Below the pieces are notes generated by a model that was not told the DNA's origin, searched no databases, and worked only from the letters and a program-made list of their open reading frames with translations. A stretch of 64,000 nucleotides of DNA, taken from contig CP136898.1 of NCBI GenBank assembly GCA_034359265.1, forward strand, positions 50,767,501 to 50,831,500, read 5' to 3'. This stretch comes from Canna indica (lineage: Eukaryota; Streptophyta; Magnoliopsida; Zingiberales; Cannaceae). Of the stretch, positions 12,286 to 23,095 are shown piece by piece. The position numbers and the translations under genes were made by a program. How positions within the stretch are numbered: the stretch's first letter is position 1; each line of letters starts with the position of its first letter.

Positions 12286-12718
12286 TGTTAAATTATTTAT
12301 TTAATAATTTGATATGGGCGTGTATCTGTCGCTATCGAAATTATCGGTCCAAATATAAAGTGATCTGATTATTTTATTTATAGGCTCGCGACATCTCAAA
12401 AAATATGGGATTCATTGCGCAAATACCATTAGGGGTAATGTTTAGTTTTATAATGGGCGAAATTGGAAATTACCACTACATCGGGTTTTTGCTATAAATA
12501 GAGGGGTTATGGTCCCTATGTCATACACTGATTCTCTACCTTTAAACCCTCTTTATTCAGAGACAATGTTAAAGTACTGAGCATTGACATGGAAGGCCGC
12601 ACTAGTCTCCCAAACTCCGGCGATGGATTTAGGTACACTTCCGCTTCTAGTTTTTCTTGATGATTTGACATGTCGATTCTTGACTTAGGGGCTAAATTCT
12701 TGTTTAGTTTTTCCATCA
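12286..12718 (+). repeat. 5' LTR of outer Copia
   Basis: 433 bp, starting TGTTAAATTATTTATTTAAT and ending TTTTCCATCA. A TATA-like TATAAATAG lies at about 12494. It lacks about 18 bp present in the partner LTR near its start, the loss lying between two GGGC repeats. Confidence 0.88.
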
Positions 12719-12858
12719 ATTGGTATTAGAGCCATTGTTTGTTGAATCATTGAGGAAATTAGATTTTCTTTTGTTCTTAATTCATCCTCCATGCATAACT
12801 CATAGTTTGTTACGAGACATCCAATCATGGAATATGACTGCAAAACTTTGTCATTAGG

Positions 12859-13140
12859 TTGTGCATTGTTGATGATATTGAAAGACCACTAAAGTTATTC
12901 TATGACAACAAGTCAGCCATGCTGTATTCCAATAACAACAAAAGCTCTTCGAAATCTAAGCATATCGACATCAAGTTCCTAGTTGTTAAAAAAAGAATTC
13001 AGAGTGGTCATATATATATAGCACATACGTACAGCTTCCAAGAGGGTGGATCCACTTACTAAATGCTTACCACCCACGGTCTTTCATCAGCATGTTGCTC
13101 ATTTGGGTGTTACATCATGTATTAATAGATGATTTAGTGG
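12859..13140 (+). pseudogene. Copia RNase H C-terminal remnant
   Basis: The frame from 12859 reads LKLFYDNKSAM and SKHIDIKFLVV, the conserved C-terminal RNase H motifs of Copia pol (D-N-K-S-A and K-H-I-D). A frame break near 13050 separates it from the VDPLTKCL-like end that follows. It lies only 140 bp after the 5' LTR, so gag, protease, integrase and RT have been deleted from this element. Confidence 0.75.
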
Positions 13141-14231
13141 GAGTCTGTAACTTGTTACTGTGCTTTATGGACAATTTTTTCTACATAATAAAGTTTTACT
13201 ATTTTCCACTCTAGATGTTTTGTTTTGATCTTAATAAAGAATACAGTAGGATCAATTGAAAATAGGCATGTTTAGATCATATTGCATGTAATTTTCATTA
13301 TGTGCACCCATGTTTGATCTATGTCGTCAAAAGTATTAACATTGTGATCATCGATGAATTTATTCAAGATACTTGGTTAGGGGTGAGCATGTACTGGTTA
13401 ACCGGTCCATTAATAAAATTTTAAATTGGTTCATTAATATCGGTTTTTCAATATAATTAATCATAAACTAGTCCATTAACTTCAGTTAATCGATACTTCG
13501 GTTTCGGTTTTTTCGATTCGATTAACCAATAAAAAAAAATAACATACACTACAGGAAACTTTTTTTTTAAATTCCGGCACCTATTAGATTAAAATCGGTG
13601 TTTTTTTAAGCATAAATGCTTGTTTGGGTGTAATTGATTATGCTAATTTTTCCGTAGAAAGCAAAGGATGAAAGAAAAATATAAATCGACGGTATGAAAA
13701 ATGCCGGGTAATTAATACCGAATGCCCTTTTATTAAGGGTGCCGGGGTAATTAATAAATGGCGCCCTTATTAAAGGGCGCCGGATAATTAATACTTGTTG
13801 CCCTTTATTAAGGGCACCAGATATTAATACCCAGCGGTTAGGGGTGGGGTATTTTTATATTTTTTGTATTTAATATATTTAATTTAATTAAATATTAATT
13901 ATAATTAATTACATATTTTATTAGAAATATATTAAATTATAATAATAATTTATACTGTAATTAGCAATATAAATTATTTCAGATCAAATATAATTTATGA
14001 GACAAATAATTAAATATGTGAAACACACATGTTCCTAGAACGATAATTTTATTTTATAAGCAATCATACAAATCAATTACTCCTCATACAAATCATACAT
14101 GATTAATCATGTGCTCCTTATGATTAATCAATTACTCATCATACAAATCATACATGATTAATCACAGTCATTAGAATGTTCTAGCTTGAGATAATCATGC
14201 CTCCCGGAAGGACAAAGGTTTAGAATGGAAT

Positions 14232-14468
14232 TGTTAGGGATAGGCGTCAAGAAATCGAATAAAAAAAATCACACAAAACATAAGATTTACGTGGTTCGGC
14301 GAAGATGCCTACGTCCACGGCCGCACTAGAGTTTCTCACTTCCTTTTATTCAATCTAGCCGTCACAAATTATAACATATGCTATTTATACATATGAGATC
14401 TAGGGTTACCAAAAGAATGAGATATTACTAAAATATCTCTTTTAATAATCAGACTCCATATTCCAACA
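14232..14468 (-). repeat. 3' LTR of the Tork-type Copia
   Basis: 237 bp. On the minus strand it starts TGTTGGAATATGGAGTCTGA and ends TATCCCTAACA. The outer flanking 5-mer is ggaat; its partner cannot be checked because the other LTR is gone. Confidence 0.85.
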
Positions 14469-14725
14469 ATCTCCCACTTGGAGACCGATCTTGGTGAAAT
14501 TGGCATACTCTTACAATTGTGCTTCCTTCTTTGTGATCTTGCAAAATTTTCTAGTGCGGCGTCTCCTCATCACTAACCATGGAGACCAACTGAGGCAGTG
14601 CACAGCCTCAGTTTCTCAGTTGTGACCACCTTTGTTAACATATCCGCGGGATTCTCTTCTCCAGATATTTTCTTCAGAGATAATGTTTCATCCTCAATTA
14701 ATCCGCGAATGTGGTGATACCTCAA

Positions 14726-17700
14726 CTATATATGTTTCGTTCTGGAGTGAAAAACAAGATTCTTCGCTAGATGAATAGCACTCTGACTGTCACTGAAAAG
14801 TGTACTACTATTCTGCTCTTTCCCCAATTCTGACAGAAAATGCTTCAACCAAATCATCTCTTTCTCGGCTTTGGAAACTACCATATACTCGGCTTCTGTA
14901 GTAGATAAAGCAACACTCTTCTGAAGCTTAGACATCCAACTAATAGCGGTGCCTCCCAAAGTGAATATATACCCTGATGTACTTTTCCGACTATCCAAGT
15001 CTCCACCCAAATCTGAGTCTGAAAATCCTTGAAGAATCACATTACTCTTCTTGAACTGAAGTGCCAAACTCGAAGTCTCTTTGAGATAACGAAGTAGCCA
15101 CTTGACCGCTTCCCAATGAGTCTTCCATGGATTTGACATATACCTACTTACTACTCCCACTGCATGGGCGATATCCGGTCTCGTGCATACCATTGCATAC
15201 ATCAAACTGCCAACTGCAGACGCATATGGAACCTTGGCCATGTACTCTCGCTCTTCATTAGTTTCTGGTGACTGCTTCTTACTGAGTTTGAAGTGACCTC
15301 CTAACGGGCTGCTCCGGAGCTTTGCATCATGAATTGCAAATCGGCTTAGAACTTTTTCGATATACTTTTCCTACGATAATTTTAAAATATCTTTTTCTCT
15401 ATCTCGAGTGATCCTCATCCCAAGTATTTGCTTCGACGATCCTAAGTCCTTCATTTCAAATTTCTTTGACAATTCTTGCTTTAGCTTGTTAATCTGCGAC
15501 AAATCTGATCCTGCAACAAGCATGTCATCCACATACAAAAGCAAAATAATATAACTGTCAGAGAATTTCTTAAAATAACAACAATGGTCCATCTCACATC
15601 TCGTGTAACCATTATCATTCATGAAACTGTCAAACTTTTTTTACCATTGCCGAGGAGCCTATTTCAAGCCGTTTAAGCTCTTTTCCAACTTGCACACAAG
15701 ATCTTCCTTACCGGTAACTTGAAAGCCTTCTGGTTGAACCATGTAAATGTCTTCTTCTAAATCCCCATGAAGAAACGATGTTTTCACATCTAACTGCTCT
15801 AAGTACAAATCCTCGACTGCAACGATGCTTAGTACAATTTTGATAGTAGTTAACTTCACAACATGAGAGAAAATTTTTGTGTAATCAATACCTTTCTTCT
15901 GTTGAAATCCCTTCACTACTAATCGTGCCTTGTATCTCTTACTATCGTCATGCTCTTCTTTGACTCGATACACCCACTTATTTTGCAACGCTTTCTTTCC
16001 GTTAGGTAAATGAGTTAGAACCCATGTTTTGGTCTTATGCAAAGACCTCATCTCGTCTTCCATGGCAAGCTCCCACTTGACAGAGTCTTTCATCTGCATA
16101 GCCTCATCAAAACATTCTAGTTCACCAGCGTCAATTAAAAGCAAATAATTCAAATAAGGAGAAAATTGCTTCGTAGGTCTTCTAATCCTAATAGATTTTC
16201 TTACTGTTCTTAGAAGAATTGGTTTTGATCTTGCTAGATCATGTTGTGCTTCAGTTGTAATGTCCTCCTGACCTTCATCTTGTCTCTCAATTACGTCTTC
16301 ATCTGATATTTCTTCCAACTCAACACTTTCTTCTTGCTGTTTTCTTGGCTCAACTGATCCGGTTGTCATTCTATCCTTGTACAACACCTGTTCATTAAAT
16401 GTAACGTTTCTATGCCAAATGATTTTCCTGTTCTGTTCATCCCAAAAACGATAACCAAAATCATTAGAACCATAACCAATAAAATAGCATTTTATGGCCT
16501 TGGGATCATGTTTGTCTGTCTTCTCCGTATCTATGAGCACATATGAAACACAACCAAAAACTTTTAGATGAGAAAATGTTACCTCCTTCCCAGTCCATAC
16601 CTCTTATGGTATCCTGAACTCGAGTGGAACTGACGGTCCTCGATTTATTAGGTAGGCTACTGTGTTTACTGCATCTGCCCAAAAAGTCTTCGGTAGCCCG
16701 GAGTGTATCCTCATGCTTCTGGCACGTTCGTTCAGAGTTCTATTCATTCGCTCGGCGATGCCATTCAGCTCTGGTGTACCTGGAATTGTTTTTATCATCC
16801 GAATACCATTTTCTGCACAAAACTCCTTGAACTCAATACGGTCATACTCTCCGCCGTTATCTGAACACAGACTTTTGATCTTTAAACCAGTCTGATTCTC
16901 GACCTCAGCTTTCCACCTTTTAAAAGTAACAAACACATTAGATTTATTTTTCAAAAAATAAACTCATACCTTTCTAGTCGAGTCGTCGATGAAAGTCACA
17001 TAATATCGTGAGCCGCCAAGGGATGGGACCGGTGCTGGCCCCCAAACATCCGTGTGTATAAGCTCCAATTTTTCGCTCTTTGGTAATCTTCCCCCTTTCG
17101 AAAAATTGACCTTCTTTTGCTTTTCGTACACACAATCTTCACATAGCCTGATGTCAACATATTTCAACTGAGGTAGCTTTCCCTTTGACGCTAGAAGCTT
17201 CATCCCCTTCTCATTCATGTGTCTGAGTCTTCGATGCCATGAATGTGAATCATCTCTGCAATTAGCTACTAATATTCTATTCTTGTCATCCGAAGTCATG
17301 TATAAAGTCCCCATCTTGTTACCTCGAGATACGATCATAGAACCTTTTAGAACCTTCCAAGAACTATTCCCAAACACCGATGTGTATCCAAGACTATCCA
17401 ACTGACTCATAGAAATCAAATTTCTCTTGAGTCCAGGAACATATCTGACATCATGTAGCTTCCACTGCGTGCCGTATAGAGTGCTGATATGAACTTCGCC
17501 CTTCCCCTCAATATTAAGAGGCTCGTCATCTGCTAAATAGACCTTTTCGAACTTCCCGGGAATAAAATTGTGCAACGATTCTTTGCAGGAAATCGAGTGA
17601 AAAGATGCCCCCGAGTCTAGAATCCAAGATTCCATAGGACTGTCAACACTGCAAACTAGAGCATCGCTTATGTCTTCGCTTGTTGTATTTGCTGACTCCT

Positions 17701-18337
17701 CATCTTGTTTCTTGTTCTTCGAAAATTGCATCTTGTTCTTCACTTTTGGTTTTCTGCAATCACTCTGAAAATGACCCGTCGTACTGCAATTCCAGCATGT
17801 GATATCATTGCGAACCTTTGACTGCCCTCTCGTTCTGGATTTGGATCTGGCATAACTTGGCTTTTGTCCTCGTCTATTGCTTCTTCCTCTACCTTCAGTA
17901 CTCAAAGCGGAACCTGAAGATTCGCCCGTCTCTCTTCTGCGTACATCCTCGCTGAGAATCAAATCTCGAACATTCACAAGTTCCAATTTCTTACTCCCGG
18001 AGGAACTTTCTGGTAAGGATGATAATAAGATTAACGCTTTCACCTCATCGTCGAAATTTATATCAACCGAACTCAGTTGTGTCGTAATGACATTGAATTC
18101 GTTGATGTGCTCCGCAACCGCGACACCTTCTCCCATCTTCAGATCGAATAATCGGCGCATCAAATACACCTTGTTAGATGCATACGGTTTCTCGTACATG
18201 TTTGATTGCGCCTTCATTAGATCTGTCGTCCTTTTCTCGTTGACGATGTTGAACGCGACGTTCTTCGACAACGTGAGACGGATCACCCCCAAAGCTTGAT
18301 GATCTAGTAGATCCTTTTCTTCGACATCGAATAACAT
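14726..18337 (-). pseudogene. Tork-type Copia gag-pol polyprotein, broken
   Basis: From right to left: gag (18337 to about 17790) with zinc knuckle CWNCSTTGHFQSDC; protease with WILDSGASFHS; GAG-pre-integrase (SHSWHRRLRHMNEKGM); integrase core with HTDVWGPAPVPSLGG and, after a stop and frame change near 16960, SDNGGEYD and TPELNGIAERMNRTL; reverse transcriptase (16150 to about 15370) with NKWVYRVKEE, QLDVKTSFLHGDL and an intact LLLYVDDMLVAG; and RNase H (15241-14726) with FSDSDLGGDLDSRKSTSGY and STTEAEY. Gag lacks a dozen or so residues between LPES and SSGSKKLE. Stops or frameshifts lie near 16960, 16541-16603, 15659, 15623 and 15370. The RT active site is retained, so decay is moderate. Confidence 0.9.
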
Positions 18338-18345
18338 AACAATGG

Positions 18346-18954
18346 CGTCAACAAAATCTCAACAAGCTATTTAATGAGACCACTTGAGATATTTACAAAA
18401 ATTAGATCCTCAAGTTTTAAATGCTCAGCCACTAGTTACAAAAGTAGCATCCAAACCAACCATATTAGATTACTGAGCAAAGAGTCCAGTACAAGACTAA
18501 TTAGATAAGCTTGATTAATTAGTTCACCCTTTCTCAATGAATTGAAGAAAAACTAAACAACAATTTCACTAAATAACAATACCAATGTTATGATAATTGG
18601 AAAGCTTAACAGACTCCATATAGTTAACTGGTTGAACTGATATAAATATTGATAAGAGATAGCTACCATAGAGAACATAGAATCCACAATAGAAACATGG
18701 AATCCACAAAAGAAAACAACAACTTAATTAGAGTTGTTAAGCAAGAGAATGGAGCATAGGATCAAAAAGGGGAGGAAGAGGTCTTCAGAGCAACATCAAG
18801 GAAATGCAAATCACAAAAAATACAAATCGAAAGGGTTTATCTTTCAACACAGATTGGGATCGGGAGCAACGTAGATGGAGATCGAGATCGGGTTTACCTT
18901 TCACAGAAGGGGGAGCAGCGAGAGCAGCGAATCGAGAGAAGCTCTTCGGAGTAG
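18346..18954. other. CACTA-3 interior without recognisable gene
   Basis: AT-rich sequence right of the truncated Copia. No gag N-terminus or LTR is found here. It is most simply interior CACTA-3 sequence exposed by the deletion that removed the Copia 5' end. Confidence 0.4.
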
Positions 18955-19090
18955 CAGATTGGGAGCAGTAGGGGAAGGGTTTTTGTGTGTGAAGTGAAGG
19001 GAGCAACAGGGAGAAGGGTTTTCGTGCATGAAGTGAAGGGAGCAGTAGGGAGAAGGGTTTTCGTGCAGGGAGAAGGGTTTTCGTGCAAGG
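18955..19090. repeat. Short tandem repeats of ~40 and ~20 bp
   Basis: Units containing GAAGGGTTTTCGTGCATGAA and GTGAAGGGAGCAGTAGG repeat with a ~40-bp period (about two and a half units) and then as two shortened ~20-bp units. The repeats create serine/proline/leucine-rich frames on the minus strand that are not genes. Confidence 0.7.
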
Positions 19091-20027
19091 AGAAAGATCG
19101 GAGCAAAGAGATGCGTGAAGGGTTGTCGGAGCATAGAGATGGTGTGCAAGTGAGAAGATGATGGTGTGCAAGGAAAAGGATCGGCTGATGAGCGGGAAAC
19201 AAAAAATTAAGTTGCGAGAAAAATAAAAAAAGAACTGGCACCTTTCACCGACGTCTGTTATTAATCTAATTAATCATGATTAATTAAGTTAATAACCGGC
19301 GCTAGTGAAGGACGTCGATTATATTTCACCATTATTCACTACTTTTCTTGTAGTGATATAAAAATAATAAAATTTTACATATTACAAAGTGAATTTCAAT
19401 TGTTGAAAGTACTTCAAAATAAAAAATACAAATTAAACATAATATTTATAAATAAAAAGTCAAAAGAAAGATAACATCCTCACAAACAATTGCAAGAATT
19501 GGATATGTTCAACATGAAATTTAAATAATTATTTAGTAAAAATATGTATTATAATAATTTAGAGACTTGTATAATATAATATCTATTCATATTTAAAAAT
19601 ATACGATTTGTCAAATTTTGGAGTGAAATATAAATTAAATATACTTCATTATATTATTTTATAAAAGTTTTAGAGAGAAAAATATATTTAAAAAATTGGG
19701 GTGTAAAAATTAAAATTGTATATATGAACTGGTTAACCACTAGTCAACGATTAATTGGTACTCAAAAATCGAAAATTAAAAATTTTAAAAATAAAAATTG
19801 AAACTGTCGGATCGGTTAACCAAAAAATTCGGTTCGATTTCAGATCGATTTTCCTGTTAACCAAATTTTTGGTTTTTTTTTCTCACCCCTAGCTTTGGTT
19901 CTATGTTGGTATAATCGATGTACCAAACTAGTGGAGATAGTTGATAATGATAGCGATGTCGAGCTCATTAAGTTATTTTATCATGCATAGCAATACGGTG
20001 ATACATTTGTTTGCCCAAGCGGGAGAT

Positions 20028-20477
20028 TGTTAAATTATTTATTTAATAATTAGATGTGGGCCAACGTTTATCAATGGGCGTGCATCTATCGCTACTGAAA
20101 TTAACGGTCCAGATATGAAGTGATCTAATTATTTTATTTATGGGTCCGCGACATCTCAAAAATATGTGATTTATTGTGCATATACAATTAGAGGTAATTT
20201 TTAGTTTTATGATGGGCGAAATTGGAAATTATCATTACCTTAGGTTTTTGCTATAAATAAAAGGGTTATGATTCCTAGGTCATACATCGATTTTCTGCCT
20301 CTGAAACCCCATTATCCAGAGACAACATTAAGGTTATGGGCATTGACTTGGAAGGTCATACCCGTCTCTCAAACTTCGGCGATGAGTTCAAGTACGCTTC
20401 CATTTCTAATTTTTCTTGATGATTTGACATATAGATTCTTGGCTTAGGGGCTAAATTCCTGTTTAGTTTTTCCATCA
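20028..20477 (+). repeat. 3' LTR of outer Copia
   Basis: 450 bp, starting TGTTAAATTATTTATTTAAT after the purine tract and ending TTTTCCATCA. It is clearly diverged from the 5' LTR by many substitutions and the 18-bp length difference, so this is an old insertion. TATAAATAAAAGGG-type TATA sequence lies near 20255. Confidence 0.88.
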
Positions 20478-21015
20478 TATAAAATTCATTCGGTGATTTG
20501 AGATTTTTATTGGATGAGTTATCTTTTTACCTCCTTGCTGAATGGTGCCTTGAACTCCTCCAATGTTTTTCTTCGTTGTTAGAATTTGCCTTAGGTTCTT
20601 TTTAGAATTTGTCATTGAAGGGGCTAATTTAGAAAGTTTGTGTTCTGTTTAGGTTTTTTCTTTTCTTTTTCTTCTTTTTCCCTTCTTTATCTTCTACTTG
20701 TAACATTCAAATCTTTTGATTAATACAAGTATTTTTTATTAAAAAAATAAAATTATCCCCAGTTAATCCTCAGTCTTGGTAATCTAAATTATCCTAAGTT
20801 ACCTAGTGAGCAGACCTTCAAATACTTTTGTGCCTTTGACTAATTTGTTAGATTATCATACTTTAATTTCTCCGATTACTTTATCGGACACTGAACTGTC
20901 AGCATACCTACATCGGTCGAGTTGACTTTACCCTTCCTTTGCCCATCACACCATCAAGCTGAGCGCCAGAGATCAAGATCTGCTAAGAAAGGAATCAAGA
21001 AAACCAACCAAAGGA
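20478..21015 (+). other. Upstream region of the TMEM220-like gene
   Basis: 538 bp between the Copia 3' LTR and the ATG at 21016. It includes pyrimidine-rich sequence (20650-20700) and, close to the gene, a leader (about 20920-21015) with AAGGA-type purines before the ATG. I could not identify a convincing TATA box. The insertion of the outer Copia puts its 3' LTR about 0.54 kb from the start codon, so the LTR could influence expression. Confidence 0.4.
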
Positions 21016-21730
21016 ATGGCAGCCATCAAAGTCCACTCCCGCATCTTCTCTGCATGTTGTGTTCTCATGAGCCTCCTCTTTGCTTACTCTGCATCAGTTC
21101 AGCTAAATGATCCAGGCAAGCAATTAAACTCCTCCTCTTTCTTTCTTTCTTTCTTTAAAACTAATTTTGTTTCTTTTTCCCCCTTCAGATTGGTATTTCT
21201 GGTTCCCAATTTATGGCCTTGCATGTGGAGTCAATCTCCTCCTAATTGGGTTCACCAGCAAAGGCTTCAGCAATCAACTGGCCTTGGTGGTGTTATGGGG
21301 AGGGACTGCACTGCTGGTGAAGGTGATGGTGGAGGATTATGTCCAGGGAATTGCAGGACTTTTGTCCTTGGACATGCATGAGAGGGTGGTGAGAGAGAAA
21401 CTTGGGAGTGGGTTGGTGATCATGTCCATGCTTCTGCATCTCAAAGCTTCTCATGCTTCAGAGGAAGCGAAGAAAGGAGAGAGAGAAGTGGTGTCAAGAC
21501 TTGCTGAATCAGGTGAGGCCATGATTATTTTCAATAGAATAGTGAAGTTTGATGAATTAGCAGCAATTTTTGTTAACAATAGAATAGTAATAGATTTACT
21601 GATTTTGGCATAGAAAAATGGGAATAAATGCTATGTGAAATTATATGCAGGGATGGCAACTCTTGTGGCAGTCAGTATTGGACTCTCCTTGTATTTCTTC
21701 AATTTGGTTCAGAAGGACATGAAGTTGTAA
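21016..21730 (+). CDS. TMEM220-family transmembrane protein, three exons
   Basis: Exons 21016-21115, 21189-21512 and 21651-21730 join to 504 nt encoding 167 residues. The N-terminus MAAIKVHSRIFSACCVLMS leads into a first hydrophobic helix (about 8-28). The joined codon across intron 1 restores QLNDPDWYFWFPIYG, the family's conserved NDPD-W motif. Further helices are at about 40-57, 62-80 and 143-160. Intron 1 (73 bp) uses a GC donor (CCAG|GCAAGC) with CTTCAG acceptor; no GT in that interval keeps the frame and motif. Intron 2 uses TCAG|GTGAGG and ATGCAG. The family is a small, little-studied integral-membrane family; role unknown. This is the only intact ordinary host gene here. A CACTA element begins 17 bp after the stop. 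Confidence 0.88.
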
Positions 21731-22014
21731 ATGTTACTAATTGTTGTCACTACAACAAATGGTTTAAATTTTGACGGCAAATTATATATAAATTTTGACG
21801 TCGGAGGAAGTAAAAATTTGCATACTGACGGCAGTAAATCCGTCAAAAATGCGTGTCGAATAATCACCGCTTAATTTTAAATATTGACGTCTATACAGAC
21901 GTCAATATTTAAAATTCGATGCCTCCAACTGTCGAAAAAAAGGCGTCAGTATTTACATTTCGACGACGTGTACGGTCGAAACGAGACGTCAATATTTAAA
22001 ATTTCGACGCCAAC

Positions 22015-22210
22015 ATATTGACGCCTTTGACGTCAATACGTCGGCGTCAATATGCTAAACATATTGACGCCTTTGACGTCAATACGTCGGCGTCAATATG
22101 TTTACATATTGACGCCTTTGACGTCAATACGTCGGCGTCAATATGCTAAACATATTGACGCCTTCACTGGCGTCAATATGTTTAGCATATTAAGCATATT
22201 GACGCCGGTT
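22015..22210 (+). repeat. Subterminal direct repeats of CACTA-4
   Basis: Roughly 50-bp units of the form CATATTGACGCCTTTGACGT followed by CAATACGTCGGCGTCAATATG repeat three times and a partial fourth. Each contains TGACGTCA, which would be a candidate site for the element's DNA-binding protein. Confidence 0.8.
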
Positions 22211-22380
22211 AATTATATGTTAATTCGAGGGTTAATTATATGTTAATTCGAGCCTCTACGCCGCTTAATTAATTAAGCATATTAATTATAGTTTTTAATA
22301 AAACCTTCAATTAAAATCTTTGTAAATTTACGGAAACACCCTCTACGAGAAGGGTGCACCAGTCCACGTGAGATAGGTTC

Positions 22381-22760
22381 TGCCGATGGAGGCGGCAACC
22401 GGAGTGGGAGAAGAGGAATGAATAGGTTCTCGTCTTGGCTCCTCCCTCTACACGTGAACCAGTCCAGCTTCACGAGCAGCAGCTACAGCAAAGGGGGATT
22501 GAGAAATCGGTTCGGATCGCACAAGATCAGGAGCATCGTCGGAGGCGTCTTCGCCTCCGGCACCATTGGCGTCGGCAGATCTTCACTTTAGTCGAGATAA
22601 GGGAGGCGACAAAGAACTTCGACGAGAAGGCCGTGATTGGGGTCGGCGGATTCGGGAAGGTATACCTCGGAATGCAAGACGACGGAACCAAGTTGGCGAT
22701 CAAGCGAGGGAATCCATCGTCGGAGGCGGGATTGGCGATCAAGAGCTCTCGTCGTCGGAG
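22381..22760 (+). pseudogene. Captured fragment of a CrRLK1L (malectin-like) receptor kinase gene
   Basis: Two frames together match the juxtamembrane region and start of the kinase domain of the CrRLK1L (FERONIA/THESEUS1) family. The first frame gives RWRRQPEWEKRN and RFSSWLLPLHVN followed by a Ser-rich stretch and LRNRFGSHKIRS. After about 60 bp and a frame change, the second gives FTLVEIREATKNFDEKAVIG and then VGGFGKVYLGMQDDGTKLAI with KRGNPSSEAGL. The glycine loop (GVGGFG) and the ATP-binding lysine (AIK) are visible, but sequence stops before the catalytic loop. GC content and codon use differ sharply from the AT-rich flanks. It is a transduplicated piece, not a working kinase. Confidence 0.85.
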
Positions 22761-22869
22761 AAGAAGGAGAAAAGGTGTAGAAGAATATATAAAAAAAACT
22801 ATGTTAAAAAACATTAAAAATTAAAAATTTATTAAAAAAATATACAGGAGGCGGGAAATCTCCCGCCTC

Positions 22870-23095
22870 CTGCGCTCGTCCGCCCATTACCCGCCGCGTG
22901 GCGGAAATCGCGCGGCAGCCAATTCGCTGCCGCGCGATTTCCGCCACGCGTCGGAAATCGAGCGGCAGCCAATCTGCTGCCGCTCGATTTACGCAGCGTG
23001 GCGGACATCGCGCGACAGCCAATCTGCTGCCGCTCGATTTACGCAGCGTGGCGGACATCGAGCGGGCATGAATCCCGCTCGATTTCCGCCGCACA
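22870..23095. repeat. GC-rich inverted and tandem repeats in CACTA-4
   Basis: Alternating GGAAATCG[C/A]G[C]GGCAGCC and GCTGCCGC[G/T]CGATTT motifs form at least three consecutive hairpins with 15-20-bp arms, repeated as about 60-bp units (CAGCGTGGCGGACATCG occurs twice exactly). No gene. They would make stable stems in any read-through transcript of the upstream gene. Confidence 0.8.

Larger units (their letters stand above)
14232..18345 (-). mobile_element. Tork-type (Tnt1-like) Copia on the minus strand, lacking its 5' end
   Basis: The 3' LTR is complete (14232-14468) with a polypurine tract beside it (CCAAGTGGGAGAT on the minus strand). Gag-pol reads leftward from 18337. The 5' LTR, leader and first part of gag are missing: coding similarity begins at MLFDVEEKDLLDHQALG and everything to its right (18346 on) is unrelated. 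It sits inside CACTA-3. Confidence 0.85.
13547..19355. mobile_element. CACTA-3: non-autonomous CACTA element containing a Copia
   Basis: The ends are CACTACAGGAAA (13547) and, on the other strand, CACTACAAGAAA (19355), with a perfect 3-bp flanking duplication ata at 13544-13546 and 19356-19358. Subterminal sequence contains repeated inverted motifs around CCCTTATTAAAGGG with GCCGG (13680-13840) and GACGTCG/GCCGGC-type motifs at the right (19245-19325). I see no TNP2 or ORF2 sequence. An AT-rich interval (13860-14230), the minus-strand Copia and an interval with short tandem repeats (18955-19090) make up the interior. Confidence 0.82.
13378..19891. mobile_element. hAT-like non-autonomous element, split by CACTA-3
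   Basis: The left end TAGGGGTGAGCA (13378) and right end CTCACCCCTA (ending 19891) are inverted, the pattern of many plant hAT MITEs. Both inner flanks share AACTGGTTAACC-type sequence (around 13400 and 19730). Flanking 8-mers tacttggt and gctttggt match at 6 of 8 positions, as a decayed 8-bp duplication would. Without the CACTA insertion it would be about 0.7 kb. It has no coding capacity. Superfamily is inferred from the ends only. Confidence 0.6.
12286..20477 (+). mobile_element. Outer Copia retrotransposon with two LTRs, mostly deleted inside and filled by nested elements
   Basis: Matching LTRs lie at 12286-12718 and 20028-20477. The primer-binding site follows the left LTR directly (ATTGGTATTAGAGCC, close to the initiator-tRNA-Met complement) and a purine tract (AAGCGGGAGAT) precedes the right LTR. 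Flanking 5-mers are tatac and tataa, a 4/5 match for a target duplication. Of the coding region only the RNase H C-terminus survives (about 12859-13140). The rest of the interior is a stack of later insertions: a hAT-like element (13378-19891), a CACTA within it (13547-19355) and a minus-strand Copia within that (14232-18345). Confidence 0.88.

Noticed and set aside
17877..18299. Plus-strand ORF of 140 codons
   Set aside because: Antisense of the Tork-type Copia gag.
18785..19241. Minus-strand frames of 82-128 codons with repeated KPFSLLLPSLH
   Set aside because: Produced by the short tandem repeats inside CACTA-3; three frames overlap and none resembles a protein.
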